A stretch of DNA of 64,000 bases, taken from contig MU008158.1 in the NCBI GenBank assembly GCA_010909165.1, positions 3,311,478-3,375,477 of the forward strand. The letters are read 5' to 3'. The position numbers and the translations under genes were made by a program. Positions 45,351 to 57,175 of the stretch are shown here, in pieces; within the stretch, counting starts at the first letter, position 1; the number at the start of each line of letters is the position of its first letter. The DNA is from Anthoceros angustus (Eukaryota > Streptophyta > Anthocerotopsida > Anthocerotales > Anthocerotaceae). A model generated the notes under the pieces. It did not search any database. It was not told the DNA's origin and was given only the letters and a program-made list of their open reading frames with translations.

Positions 45351-47770
45351 ATGAAGATCCTGATGCTTCTGTTGATGGGAGAGCATCCTACGCTTTTGCG
45401 TTGGAGCAAGTTTGGGGCGTGCGATCTCTCGAACCTGATATGAAACGGTGTTGAGATGAATTGTGACTCTTGACATTCTTCTTTTGGTCGAAGACTATAC
45501 GTCCAACTGTTTCGTGTCCCTTCATGAACAGGTGAACGAAACGTTTAGGTCTTATTTCAGATCTGGAAGATACCGTTTCAAATAAACTCAAGATAACGTT
45601 TCACTTACCTTGGAGTTGGAGCCCTTTCGACTAACTGCTTATATCTAGAAAGTTTGATGAAGAGGTCAGCACGGTCAGGCTAGGCAAAAATTTCTATCCT
45701 TCCTTCCCAGGCTGATCCCCCTCATCAAACCTTCCTGCATAATGAGCTGTTAGTTCTCCCTGTAGGACCATAACGATACCCTACGTGTATGTTTATAGTC
45801 ATAACTTTAACTGTCTCATAAGGGTTCGTATGTCCATAGAGCACTTTGATGCTTTGTCTCTACAATTTCAACAGCTTAGCATCAACAGTCAACCGACATA
45901 TTGCATAATGTCTGGAACTAATTTTGGACCAGTATTTACCTCTTCCTTTCTTAGGTTTAGCCTGCTAGCTTTGTGGCGGCTGCTGTTTTTGGGAGCTATT
46001 GCCCCCTTTTTCATTGTATCATTTTCCCTCTTTGGTGCAGACTGTTGTCTTACATTTTTTTGCCTTGTTTGTGTGTTGTCTTCAGGATGGGGGATGGTGT
46101 TCTTACTTCTTCTAGGGTTTTGAGTGGGGCTCATAGGCGTCTTGTTGTTCGATAGCCCTAGGCTATTCGTCGTTGTGTCTTTTCCCTTGTTCTTACTCCC
46201 TTTGCTTCTAAGTTTGTTTCGCATTCTTGTTTCCATAAGTTGTCCTCCTTTGAATGTCGTAGGCTGTTGGGTCTTGATCATGCTTCCACTCTTGTAGTGG
46301 ATGCTTCTTCTTCTCAGGAGTTGAGTTTCGTTTAGGGCTACTAGTGACAAAAGGGATGCTACTACTGTTCTTGTTGAAGCTTTCTATGCTTTTAGCTGGG
46401 ATTTTCCCCGGGATGGTTTGGCTATTCAGGTTATTGAGGCGGCTCGTTTGATGGATAGTTTTGATTTTGATAAGTAACGTTTCCTATCAATTTTTTCTTT
46501 CAAGCTTTCCGGTTTTGAGAAGATCGGCTCTTACTCGGTGACTCTTCAAATTTCTTCTCCTTCTCCTGGGGAGGTGTTCAAGAACTCTACTTCTTCCTTT
46601 CATCTCAATGGTGACTTTGCTGTTGGGACTCTTCTTTATCTTGGGTGGGATCTTGTCATTTCATTTTTTGTGGATGTACTTCCTGAGTTGTCCAAGCAGT
46701 TGCCTTTGGATTTGGAGGTTGTGTTCCCTAGTGTGGCTGCTTTTGTGTATTACATTCATTAGTGGCAAGAGGCAAAGGATTCCTTCGCTTTGCTTGCTGA
46801 AGCTTGGGTTCTGGCTTTTGGTGAGCTGGCTACTATGGTTGGTGCTGTTCTTTTCAAACTTGAGTGGACTCACTTGCGTCAGGCCTGTATGGACAAATTT
46901 TGTTTGGAGCATCTCATGAGGCTGTTGCTTGTTTCTCGGAGCTGTACGGCTGGTTTTCAAAGAGTTGTTGTAGCCTAGAGCCCCTAGTGGGCTTACCTGC
47001 TATGGACGTTTAAATTTTTTTTCCACTGATTATGATGATTAGTGGGATTGGTGTGAGTGTTTTTCTGAGTTCAAGCCCTTTGTTCATTTTGCAAAGGTGT
47101 TGCAGCATATTTTGAGCATTGTGAAGATGGCTCCTTAGATGGGGGATGTGAACCTTGTTTGGATTGATGGTTTGCAGTCTCTTCTTCTTCATTTGGTGCC
47201 AATTTTCACATATTGGGGTGTGGAAGGATGTTTCGGAGGACGATCTGATAACTTTTGTTTTCTTCACCGTCAAGCGTTTTTGGTTGGCGTTGGATGAGAA
47301 TTTCGAATCGGCTATACTTGAGCCGCTCAAATTGTCGAAGTTCCTCAACTCCCGTGTTCTGTGATTGCCCTTTTGCCTCTTGAGTTTTGAGGAAATCTTA
47401 AGGCCTTGTGGCGCCTGCTTTTGAGGCCTTTGTTGTCTCCCGCTTTTGTCCGATTTTTATTCACTAATATATCTCCCTCTTTTTCACTAAAAATGAATTT
47501 GGGAGTTTTGTTTTTGACTATCCCATTGCCATACATTGGATAGGTAATCGAGCAAACATTCATGAGCACACCATCAATGGGTCAAGCAACATTTATACCG
47601 AAGAAGACACTTGATTCTATGTTCTTTTCTAAGAAAATTATACATATGTAATTTGGAAGTATAATTCAAAAGGCTGTATCCTCTGATGAACATTGAGAAA
47701 GGTGTGCATAATAACCTCAAAATAGAAACCATCGAGTCGCATTCACACAAGAAGCTCTCGGAAGAAACCA
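45351..47770 (+). pseudogene. T-rich coding-like spacer between the inverted arms
   Basis: 45785-47364 has a strong plus-strand T bias and long frames: 45785-46123, 46538-46762, 46790-46978 and 47155-47364. They read on from each other after single stops (for example RLMDSFDFDK-stop-RFLSIFSFKLSGF and AAFVYYIH-stop-WQEAKDSFALLAE). This suggests one decayed gene or a gene using in-frame stops. No known domain is recognised; hydrophobic LSFFVDVLPELSKQ-like helices occur. Confidence 0.35.
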
Positions 47771-49400
47771 TAACATGATATCTTTCGAAGGGGGTGAATA
47801 TTCACGAAGAGGGTTTTGTGACATATATCCTCTGAAGGGGGTTTCACATGGGCATTGAACTCCCACTTTTTGGGGTATGGGTCAATTATGCGTAAAAGAA
47901 GGGTGACAATTCGCATGAACCAGTTGATAGAAGATCCATTCAACGCCGAAGGGTTATGGTGTTAGAGTTAACCTCAATTGGTCCGCATTTAAGACCCATG
48001 ACAAAGGCCATTGCAGTAATTCCGGTCTCTTTTCCGTGGAGGAAAATGAAATCTACAAAAGAAGGGTGATGAAACTTTGAGGACGAGGCTACGGCGGTAT
48101 GAAAGCGAGTTTGAGAGGAAGGGGCCGGCGGCGTCCCTACCATGCCGATGATCCCTTGCGAATGGCGTGGAGTTGCGAGCCTTAACTCGGTTTGGTTTGA
48201 AAAGACTTGAGATTGGGGTGGGGATGGCTTCCGATCTCAATTGTGGTCGCAAATATATTGACTGCTCAGTCCGCTGATCGATGAACTTAAAAAGTCGGCG
48301 AAACTAGTTCCGCCGTCATGGCCTGAGAGGAACATGCCCGGCTCAACGTATGATGCCTTACATTATGCCGCAATGCCGATGTCGGCCCTGGCCAAATTCC
48401 CCACGTGTCCTTCTCTATGGTAAGCACAAACTCTTGAAAATGGAAGATAATATCTATGACAGTCTACAACTTCTACAGGATAGCCACAACCAAAAGCCAT
48501 GGGCGTACATACTATTGAAAATGTGCACGCACATACATTGTGCGCAAACTACGAGAATAGAGCATGACGCGCAACCTCATCAATTGCCGTGAAAATGACG
48601 GATCATTGAGTGTTTCCTACTCTTGCGACTCCACGCCTTCATCTTATGGGCCCGGCATCGACCATCCTCTTGTTGTCCTCGGTTGCACTTTGACTCAGTT
48701 GAATAAACCCTCGCAATTCAATTAACTTATCTTTTATGGCCTTCTTATCCACAGTACAAATGTTTCCGACAAACCATAATAGAGGATGACTGTTTGGTGA
48801 ACAAAAACTTGTTGGATATTCTTGACGGATAGCCTTCGCCCCGTCTCCCGAGTTGCTTCTGCCATCCCTCGATTATATATTCTTCCATTACCTCCTTCAT
48901 ACGCATCTGTGTTGATTCTGTACCAATGAACAAGGAAGTGAGGCTCGTGCATGTAGTTCAACACAAGTCACCTTGCCAATCCAAAAGGGCCTATTTTGCG
49001 TGTCGGTGCCGCGAGCGCAACTAACATTCCCCTTTATTTGCGATATCACCATTCAACCGTGACATTTCTTGTTGTTGCCTCCCAGTTTTGGTATGCTCCC
49101 AAATACATATCTCGTTGTGGGAGCTCCTCAAGAATGCCTCCTCCAGTGCTTCATCCGGAACATGCAGAGGTTGGGCTGTGCCTTGCACTTCAGATCTGGC
49201 GTACCACCTCCAAGGTTTGTGTAGCACAAGGCCAATGTTGTTTTCCACAATAACAGCAATCTCCTCCTGGTCCACCCAGAAAGCTTCCCACCATAAAAAC
49301 TCCCTGGATGTCACATACGGCCTAAGTTCTGCAAGACCAGCCTTTAGATGAGCAACGGCTGCAGTTGGAGATAATATCATGTGGCTTCCTTTTTATCCCT
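47771..49400 (-). pseudogene. Unknown mobile-element gene, right arm of the inverted pair
   Basis: The minus-strand frame 49380-49021 reads LAELRPYVTSREFLWWEAFW, EEIAVIVENNIGLVLHKPWR, VPDEALEEAFL and QEMSRLNGDIANKGEC. It continues (shifted) with PFWIGKV, LVHWYRINTDAYEGG, NIQQVFVHQT, ILYYGL and IELRGFIQL, co-linear with 44100-44900. The terminal-like repeat (inverted) lies at 47777-47860. Between arm gene and terminus (47940-48250) no motif is seen. Confidence 0.55.
47777..47860 (-). repeat. Terminal-like repeat, right (inverted) copy
   Basis: On the minus strand it reads CCCATGTGAAACCCCCTTCA, then AAAACCCTCTTCGTGAATATT, then CACCCCCTTCGAAAGATATC followed by ATGTT, matching 45263-45345 in order and spacing. 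Confidence 0.7.
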
Positions 49401-52255
49401 CGACCGCGGCGCAGTAGCAAATTATAGTGTCCAAGGCACAATTTCAAAACTCCAAACCCCTTGATTTCCCAGGCGAGGTCGAGGCTTGCTCGATCTGTCC
49501 AACCGCGTCGCTTTTCTTCACGTGTTATTTTGAGCAGTCTTTGGAGCGATAGGTTGTTCGGTTCTTAACCGCCGCCATAATCGAGTCCTCTCGGCCTTGT
49601 GTAATGGGCCACACATATGACCAAGTCGGCCACTTGATCAATACCTTGACCTCTAGGCGTGTACGCTTGCAGATCTCGACAATGCGGGAAGCGTGTGAGC
49701 TTCTTTATGTTTCAAGCTTTTGGAGAAGCAAGAAAACATCCGTCGATTTGATCATGAGTATGTCCGACCAAAAGGAATCCCACTTTCACTTTTCAAAAGT
49801 ACCCATATCAACAAGCATGTTCGGATAAGCAAAAGCGGTGGTTCTTATTCTCCTGCATGTGTTGTCCAACCGCAAATACAAAACTCTTGGCAGACACCGT
49901 AGTTATGTATAACGTCACGAATAATGGTGATCGTAAGATTCGCGTCGTTCATGATTCGCATAATGCAAATAGGCTCTAGCTTTAAGCGTATAGTTGTGAA
50001 TCATGCACCCAACCACGTGGTGAAATCGACACTCCTCTACGAGGTTTTTCGCCACCGGAGAAGATGAGGTATCTGTCTTTTTGGTCCATTCCATCAATTG
50101 ATAGCAAGATATACTTATGTGGCTCCACATAGCTCTTGCTCTGTGTTTAGCCATTTTGCCGTTCTGGTGGAGCCGCACGATGTGCTTCCAAGGCAACTGG
50201 TATTTCTCTGCCAAAACGAACATCATAATCAGCAACAAAAAGACCCCCATCATCGACCATCCACTTTGCAGAGAACCATCCAACCTATACAAAAGCGTTT
50301 TTCAAGACGCCTCTAAACATTCATGCAAGAGTGGGGAAGGGCGCGTCGGCGGTCGGCGCCCTTCCCCTTGTGCCGGATGATTTGGGAGGGTCTCGAATCA
50401 TCATAAGCAGTGCAGGCGCGGCGGCCGCGCCTCCAACTGAGAGGGCTGGTTGCCTCAGGCGCCGGCCGGCGCCACGGCGGCGCCGCCCTCCAGCCAATAA
50501 GCATTGGGCATTGCAAGCATGAATCGATCATGACGAAGAAGAAGGGTACATCCGTGCGGATGATAGGCGGGCATTCAACAACCGGAGGAACAAGCACATG
50601 AAAGACACATCGGTGCAATTTACCTTGATCTTGCTTGTGCTTTGTATTTATAGTGCTCTTGAGCTGCGCAAGCGAGCATGTTGAAAATCTGTTGGACTTG
50701 ATTTTACTCGGGAAGTTGCTTCTCCAGTTTAAGAACCATGGATACTTCACATAGCGTATGCGAGCTTTTGGCGCCTTACAACGCCCATATTTCCAACTTT
50801 GTATACGTGTCGGAAGATTAAATACTTCCAAATTAGGAAGCCGCTCGGCCATAAACATAAAAGCATTGTCCATCCAAGAAATGGCATCAAGCGCATAAGT
50901 AGATTGTGCCTTCGGGTTTGGTCCGAATCCATCCCAAGGTGATTCCAGAAAGACTCTGCTCTTTAGCTCCTCATACCTCTTGTGCCCAAGGCAATACACT
51001 CTTTTGAAAGCCTTCAAGCAGCAGCGCATAAGAGTCGCTCCCATGAGATGTGTGACCGCTTTCCTTCTATCCTGCACTCCATCCGGTGAACAAGACGAAG
51101 AAATGTCTCCTGTTCCTGCCTCCCCATCCGAAGAAAGCGGTATCGCTACTCCTGAAATCGCTCTTTGGTCAGCTTTAGCAAACACATTTTGTTGCAACAA
51201 GGCTTCTTGAAATCTGCAAGCATTGTCTCCCTTCACTTTTGTCAACGACACTCAATTTCCGTCTCCGGCATGATAGAGTATTTGCGGTTGTCGGGGCCTT
51301 CAAAGTGTCACTCAGAGGCTTCGGATGGAAGGATTGAGAGGCATCAGGTGTCTGGAAGTGGCGAGAATCGTCGTCGTCCCCACTGGGCCTGTCATCATCC
51401 GGTGAGTGGAGGCGAGCAACAATATCCTCATGAAACAAACCACGGCGTGGAACCATCGGTCTGTCTCCGAGGGGAAGGTCACAGACAATGGGAAGGGAAA
51501 GAGAACGGCGTTTGGATGGGCTTCCCTCCAAAGCAGCATAGCGATGCAAATTCCTAGGTGTTCGAGGAACACCTCGCGGGACATTTGGCGACGACAAATG
51601 TCGACGTTTTCGTCTGCTGCAAGAGCAATGTCCGAATATTCAACGGGGATCACACCATGTGGATTTTCACACCGCCCATCGTCAATTATAATCTGAAGGG
51701 AAGAAATTTAACCTTCATCATCTCTACGTTCTTCTGCAATGGCAAACTGCACACGACGGGTGGCGACAGATGTCGGCGATGTGGCGGCCTTCTGCCCTCC
51801 CTTCTCTTGTTTTCGTGAAGCACGGGACATTGGGAAGGCAAGTGTTGATCCCAAAGATGATCCGATGGCACCTGATCAACGAACTTAGAATCATAAAACA
51901 AACCCGTCAAGGAAAGCGTAACGGTGCAGGCCGAAGAACTCAAACCTCTTGTCCTTAGGGTGTGTGAGGCGCAACATTGTATGCCCTCTGGTTCACAAGA
52001 ACCTTGAGAGCGCGCCGAAGGCGAGGCGAGGAGATTTGTGAAGGAAGTTGCATGCGAATGGCGGTGTGTGCCTTCAAGGCATATCGCAAAGATAGGAAGG
52101 ACATTATTTCTCTCTCGTTACGACATCATGATGGTCTATCGTGAGAGGTATCCAACGTGCATCGCGCCGTCATGCCTTTTATTAGACAATTATGGTGCCC
52201 GCCAGCCGTCAAGTCAATGTGATTATGGATAGACAAGAGTTTATATTAGGCATAA
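49401..52255 (-). pseudogene. Decayed transposon region, possible Harbinger/ALP1-like transposase remnant
   Basis: The minus-strand frame 50292-49915 shows GWSMMGVFLLLIMMFVLAEK and, about 60 residues later, LVEECRFHHVVGCMIHNYTL. The latter resembles the conserved ACCVLHN-type C-terminus of PIF/Harbinger (DDE_4) transposases. Larger minus frames upstream (51251-50313, 51653-51312) are co-oriented but unrecognised. Two GC palindromes sit inside at 50413-50433 and 50458-50473. The transposase reading is tentative; no catalytic Asp/Glu set can be placed. Confidence 0.35.
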
Positions 52256-52259
52256 GGGT

Positions 52260-52540
52260 GGACGTGAAATGTTAACGTTTTGGTCTATAAATGCAGGGGC
52301 AAGGGAACCCTAATTACAAACCTCTCTCTCTTGTCGATTCGCGTGGCGGTGTGGGCGTATTTCCAGTCCGAGAGGCGGCACGAGGCATAGCGAAATATGG
52401 TGGAACGTGAAATGTTAAGTACGTTTTGGTCTATAAATGCAGGCAAGGGAACCCTAATTACAAACCTCTCTCTCTTGTCGTTTCGAGGCTGTGGGTGTGT
52501 ATTTCAGTCGAAGTAACGAGGCGAGCGGCATACGCGTGTG
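52260..52540 (+). promoter_or_regulatory. Duplicated promoter-like segment upstream of the methyltransferase gene
   Basis: Two direct copies, about 145 bp apart, contain CGTGAAATGTTAA, CGTTTTGGTCTATAAATGCA (TATA-like CTATAAAT at about 52287 and 52430), AAGGGAACCCTAATTACAAA and CCTCTCTCTCTTGTCG. A TATA box, an ACCCTAA-type element and a pyrimidine leader are usual for plant genes of high expression. The copies differ by small indels. Confidence 0.6.
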
Positions 52541-53229
52541 TTGCTTGGCGAGTTGGAGAACAATTGCGGTTGAATTGCAGCTTTGTCCCTTTCACGCCGG
52601 CGGGAATTCGCGATCGCCGAGAAACTTTGAGAGGCGGTCGGAAGCAATCATCGAGTTTTGCGAGGCAGTTGCCCCTCCATGTGATCGAGCATCACCTTCC
52701 TTCCATTCATCTTTGACAGTTGGCGATTTGTCGCCGCCTTGTCTTGTGATTTTGCTTGCGCAATTGAGATGGCGGCGGGAGGCGGAGCAAGAAGGACTTG
52801 GCGGTGGCCGACCCCAGGCGCCCCGGGAGGCGGGAACAAGGCGAAGCGGCCAACCCCGGGGCAGGTGGCGCCCAGACGTGGAGGCGGGAGGTGTGGGAGG
52901 GCATAAACCATCGGCTGTGGAGGCAAAATCTGGGAGCATGTCTTCAGGGAAGACAAGCCGGACAAAGGCTGCTAGCGTGCAAGGGCTGGGGAAGGAGGCT
53001 CCGAAAACCTCAAAGCATGTGGTGCCACCTCCAATTCCATCGCCTTTCAGCTACGAGGAAACCGTGCACATCCGCAGACTGGGAGGCCAGATTGACCCTG
53101 TTATGATTTTGCAGAAGGATTGGATGCTCGTCCAGGATCCGCATCCGAGGAAGAGGAAAAGCAGATGGACGCCTTTTGAAACTACGGATAATGGGGTATG
53201 TGGGGGCTTTGCCCAATCGAGCAAGTGGA

Positions 53230-55425
53230 TGGGTAATCTGGGCAACAATGGATATGAATGAGGGGAGCCGAGTTCACGTTTTGCACCACCAGCCATATGA
53301 GTTTGATGCAGATGATCCGGGACCACGATATATCTGGTCTTATGTTCTCGACCTCGGAGGGTTCAATGCCAAGAAATGTGCACCTCGCTCACTTGTCGAA
53401 GAGTTCCAGTGCATGCGACAACACCTGTAAGTTGGAACAACAACTGTCTTTTGAGAACCATGAGGCTAGGATGGTAGCGTGATTTTCGCTTTCTCTTTCC
53501 ACGATTAGTCGGAATGGCCCTCATCAGGCTATTTGCGGAAGATTACGGAGGCAGTGTGGATCACGGAGAGAGCTTTCAATGAGAAGGGTGAGAGCAGCCC
53601 ATCAAAGAATTGCGAGAGGCGGAGAGAGAGTCGGAGCCCCGGATCCCGAAAGTGAACTTGGGCCCTCGGATGAGGAAGATGGCCCCATTCCACGTCCTCG
53701 GGCATTCGGAGGAAGAAGTGTCCGGGGGCATGAGGAAGACGGAGATCGGGATCTTGCCGCATTGCATGGTCAATGGTTGTCCCACCATGGCCTACATCGG
53801 AGCGAGGCGGCCGGCCGGCCGGCGCCTGTGTGTTGAAGGGTGGGCGGGCCGAACTTGCCACCGGATCCTAAGCGGTTTATCCGGTTTCAACAAGGAGATG
53901 GGGTTGGGCGCCGGCCGGCTAAAACTTCGGTACGCCCTTCCACCGGACCGCAGTGGAAGAATAGACACATGGGATCCCGAGAGGGAAGAGGGGTGGGTGT
54001 GGAGGCGGGCAGCAGAAGAAGGAGGAGGAGGGCGCCGCCGGCCGCGCCTCACCGGAGAGTCAAGACCAGGGTGGTCGATGGGAAAGCGCCCGCTCACATT
54101 TGGATTCTATGGGGACTACAAAGGCACATAGTGGCGACGGAGGCGAGGAAGGAAGAAAAAAGCAGAAAGCGGTGGAGGATCGTTGAGTCATTCATTTTAT
54201 ATTTCGACAGATGAAGAACGGTTAGAAGACGCGATCCGGGATGCACCCCTCTCTCGCTGAGGGATTCAGCTTCGAAGAAGGTGGTCTTGGAACAAGTGTT
54301 GGTCAAGTTGGAGAACTTAAGACCGGCGCACATAACAGCCGGATGGGTAACTGGGCAACAATGGATATGAATGAGGGGAGCCGGAGTTCACGCTTTTGCA
54401 CCAGTGCCATATGAGTTTGACGGTTGATCCAGTGACCTCGATATATACAGGTCTTATGTTCTCACCTGAGGGTTCAATGCCAAGAAATGTGCACCTCGCT
54501 CACTTGTCAAGAGTTCCGCGAGTGCATGCGACAACACACCGTAAGTTGGAACAAGCAACTGCCTTTTGAGAACCATGAGGCTAGGATGATCGACGTGATT
54601 TTCGCTCGCTTTCCACCCAAGTCGGAATGGCCTCATGTGGCTATTTATGGGAAGATTACGAGACAGTGGGATCACAGGAGAGAGCAATGAGAAGGGTGAG
54701 AGCAGCCCATCAAAGAATAAGAGGCAGAGAGTCCGAGCCCTGCATCCCGAAAGTGAACTTGGGCCCTCGATGAGGAAGATGGCCCCATTCCACGCCCTCG
54801 GGCATTCGGAGGAAGAAGTGTCCGGGGGCATGAGGAAGACGGAGATGCCGGATGCCGCCAAGCTGGCATTGCAGGTCAATGGTTGTCCCAACCATGGCCT
54901 ATCCGAAGGGAGCAGGGGGCCGGCCGGCGTGTGTGAAGGGAGGAACTTGCCCACCGGATCCTAACCGGTTTATCCGCCCAACAAGGAGATGGGGTTGCGC
55001 CGGCGCCGGAAGAGCTTCCATGATTCCACCGGACCGCAGTGGAAGAATAGACATGGGAACCCCGAGAGGGAAGAGGGGTGGGTGGAGGCAGCAGAAGAAG
55101 GAGGAGGAGGGCGCCGCCGGCCGCGCCTCACCGGAGAGTCAAGACCAGGGTGGTCGATGGGAAAGCGCCCGCTCACATTTGGATTCTATGCAGGGACTAC
55201 AAAGGCACTGGCGCAGACGGAGGCGAAAGGAAGAAAACCGAAGAAAATGGCAGGCGGGAAGATCCGTTGAGTCATTCGATCATCATATTTCGGCTGATGA
55301 AGAACGGTTAGAAGACGCGATCCGGGATGCACCCCTCTCTCTCGCTGAGGGATTCAAACCAAAGAAGGTGGTCTTGGAACAAGTGTTGGTCAAGTTGGAG
55401 AACTTAAGACCACGCACATAACGCC
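53230..55425 (+). repeat. 1.1 kb tandem duplication of the methyltransferase gene 5' part
   Basis: 53230-54341 and 54342-55425 are direct copies (GGGCAACAATGGATATGAAT at 53240 and 54353). The junction at about 54340 joins CATAACAGCCGGATG to GGTAACTGGGCAAC, sharing GGATG with both parents. Copies differ mainly by deletions of 1-10 bp. Confidence 0.9.
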
Positions 55426-55860
55426 GGATGCGCATTCGAGGGTTGATGAGGCATGGGCCAATTATTTGGCTCGGGTTATTTCAAGGGAGGATAGAGGAGG
55501 GTGTTTTGCCACTCTTATGTATGATAGATCCAAGTGAGTGCGACCTCGTGGGCGGGTGAAGCGATGGCGGGCGAAAAAATACGTTATGGGGTTCTTGGTG
55601 GGAACCATACATATGCGAATGAAACATCTATGTGATATCTCACGGGGAAGAAGAGGTTTCAATATGTGGAAGCACATGTCTATTGTGGGCTTACTGTACC
55701 AGAAATGCGAGTGCTGGCCACGGATCACAATACCATGTCGGACAAAGAAAGAAGATGAACTTCATTGAGCAGGTCCGGTACTTACGAGATGAGCTGATTG
55801 CGAAACGCGAAGGAGTACAGATGACCATGGCATGGAAGTACAATCGTACAAAGTGCTAGG
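55420..55860 (+). other. ParB-like domain, copy 1
   Basis: Across frames one reads IRGLMRHGPII, a GRIEEGVLPLLCMIDPSE strand-turn, YGVLGGNHTYAN (resembling the GxHR box of ParB, with GGNHTY), YVEAHVYCGLTVPEMRVLAT and DHNTMSDKER. This follows the ParB/Srx pattern of a conserved G-x-H loop, then a strand, then helices with A..xxN. The second copy is at about 57520-57980. The assignment rests on motif order, not on a search. Confidence 0.5.
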
Positions 55861-56542
55861 ATTGATTGAGGATGATGAAGGCGCGAAGACGATGTCTACA
55901 AGCAGAACAAAGTAGACAATCGCACACACATTTTATGCATCGCCAAGGTGAGGAAGGTGTGGGACAATGTGGACTTGATTTTTTCAAAGTGGGAGGCTGG
56001 AGAGCTTATGGAACAAGAAGCATTTACCAGCAGGGACTAGCAAGAAAGGGAAAGGGAAGCGGAAGATGGCTGACGAGCAGAAGCAAGTGGACACAGTATA
56101 CGTAAAGCCAAAGGACATGTTGGCAAAGCCATGGAAATCCTTCCAAGGAATACCAGCTGGAGAGTGCGGGCAGCAAATTCTGGTCACAGCTACAGAAAAA
56201 GTTTTAACTGGACTTATTGATTTGAAGGGCATGGACGAGGAGATCACTTTGGAAGAAGTTCCATGTCATACAAGTTGCTATGGTAAACACACAGGGTGCT
56301 CTTCGTTCGAGAGGTGCGAGAAGAATATCCGCTGCATTCGGCTGCACTGGATGTTGTCCCGCTTTCAAACCGCTTTGGAAAGGTTAGTTTCGCCCATGTG
56401 TTCGGTGGAGGAGGCGCCGGCCGCGCCTCCTCTCTTCTTTGCGTTTGGACTAACCATCATGTGTTTGGCAAAGAATCGAAGGATATTGAGGTCCTTTCCA
56501 AACTTCCGGATGTCTTCCAACATTTCATTTTCAAGTAAATAA

Positions 56543-57175
56543 TTGGAAAGGACGAGGACGGCGTGCTCTGCGGACAAGGACCTTGAGGAAGGATTGGAGG
56601 TCTTCAATGTTCCATCCTCGGACAAACAAGTACAATACCAAGTGGAAAGCAGGGATGTTTTGGACATGCGAGGATTTCTGAGAGGCCGGAAGTACACACT
56701 TCTGGTGATGGACGTTCCAAGGGGGTTTCAAATTGGGCCCTTGGACAAACGAGTTGACATGCAGATGATGGACACTATTTTGCAGAGTTTTGCGGAGAAA
56801 ACTACTTCGGATGAGTTGAGAATGATTGTCATGCATGGTGTGGAGGAGGCTCACACCGTGAGGGAGTCAATGCGAAAGTGGAGCAAGAAAGGGGGCTTGG
56901 TCTCATTTGTATGGGACAAGACCAACATGAACAATGACAAGGGTGGATTCGAAACCGTGGAATATGTCACGGTAGGGTGGGGCATGGGAGATGGATTCAC
57001 AGGGGATAGAGTTCCAATGATGCCTAATGCCATGCACGGCACTTTCAACAATGGGAGGTCCGTGATCGCACACGATACGGTTGTGAAGAAAGCAGTGTAC
57101 ATGTCCCAAGACAAGCTGGTTGTTTGCCCATACCGAGGCCTCGGGCTTATGATGAAACTTATCGAACCTTCTCGC
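56543..57175 (+). other. DNA methylase N-4/N-6 domain, copy 1 (truncated before the SAM motif)
   Basis: An open frame shows KYTLLVMDVPRGFQIG where the catalytic D/S-PP-Y/W motif should lie, then MIVMHGVEEAHTVRESMRK, LVSFVWDKTNMNND (the W-x-K segment common after the catalytic motif) and VEYVTVGW. It ends at the duplication junction before motif I. The catalytic motif reads DVPR, lacking the second Pro context and the aromatic residue. Confidence 0.55.
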
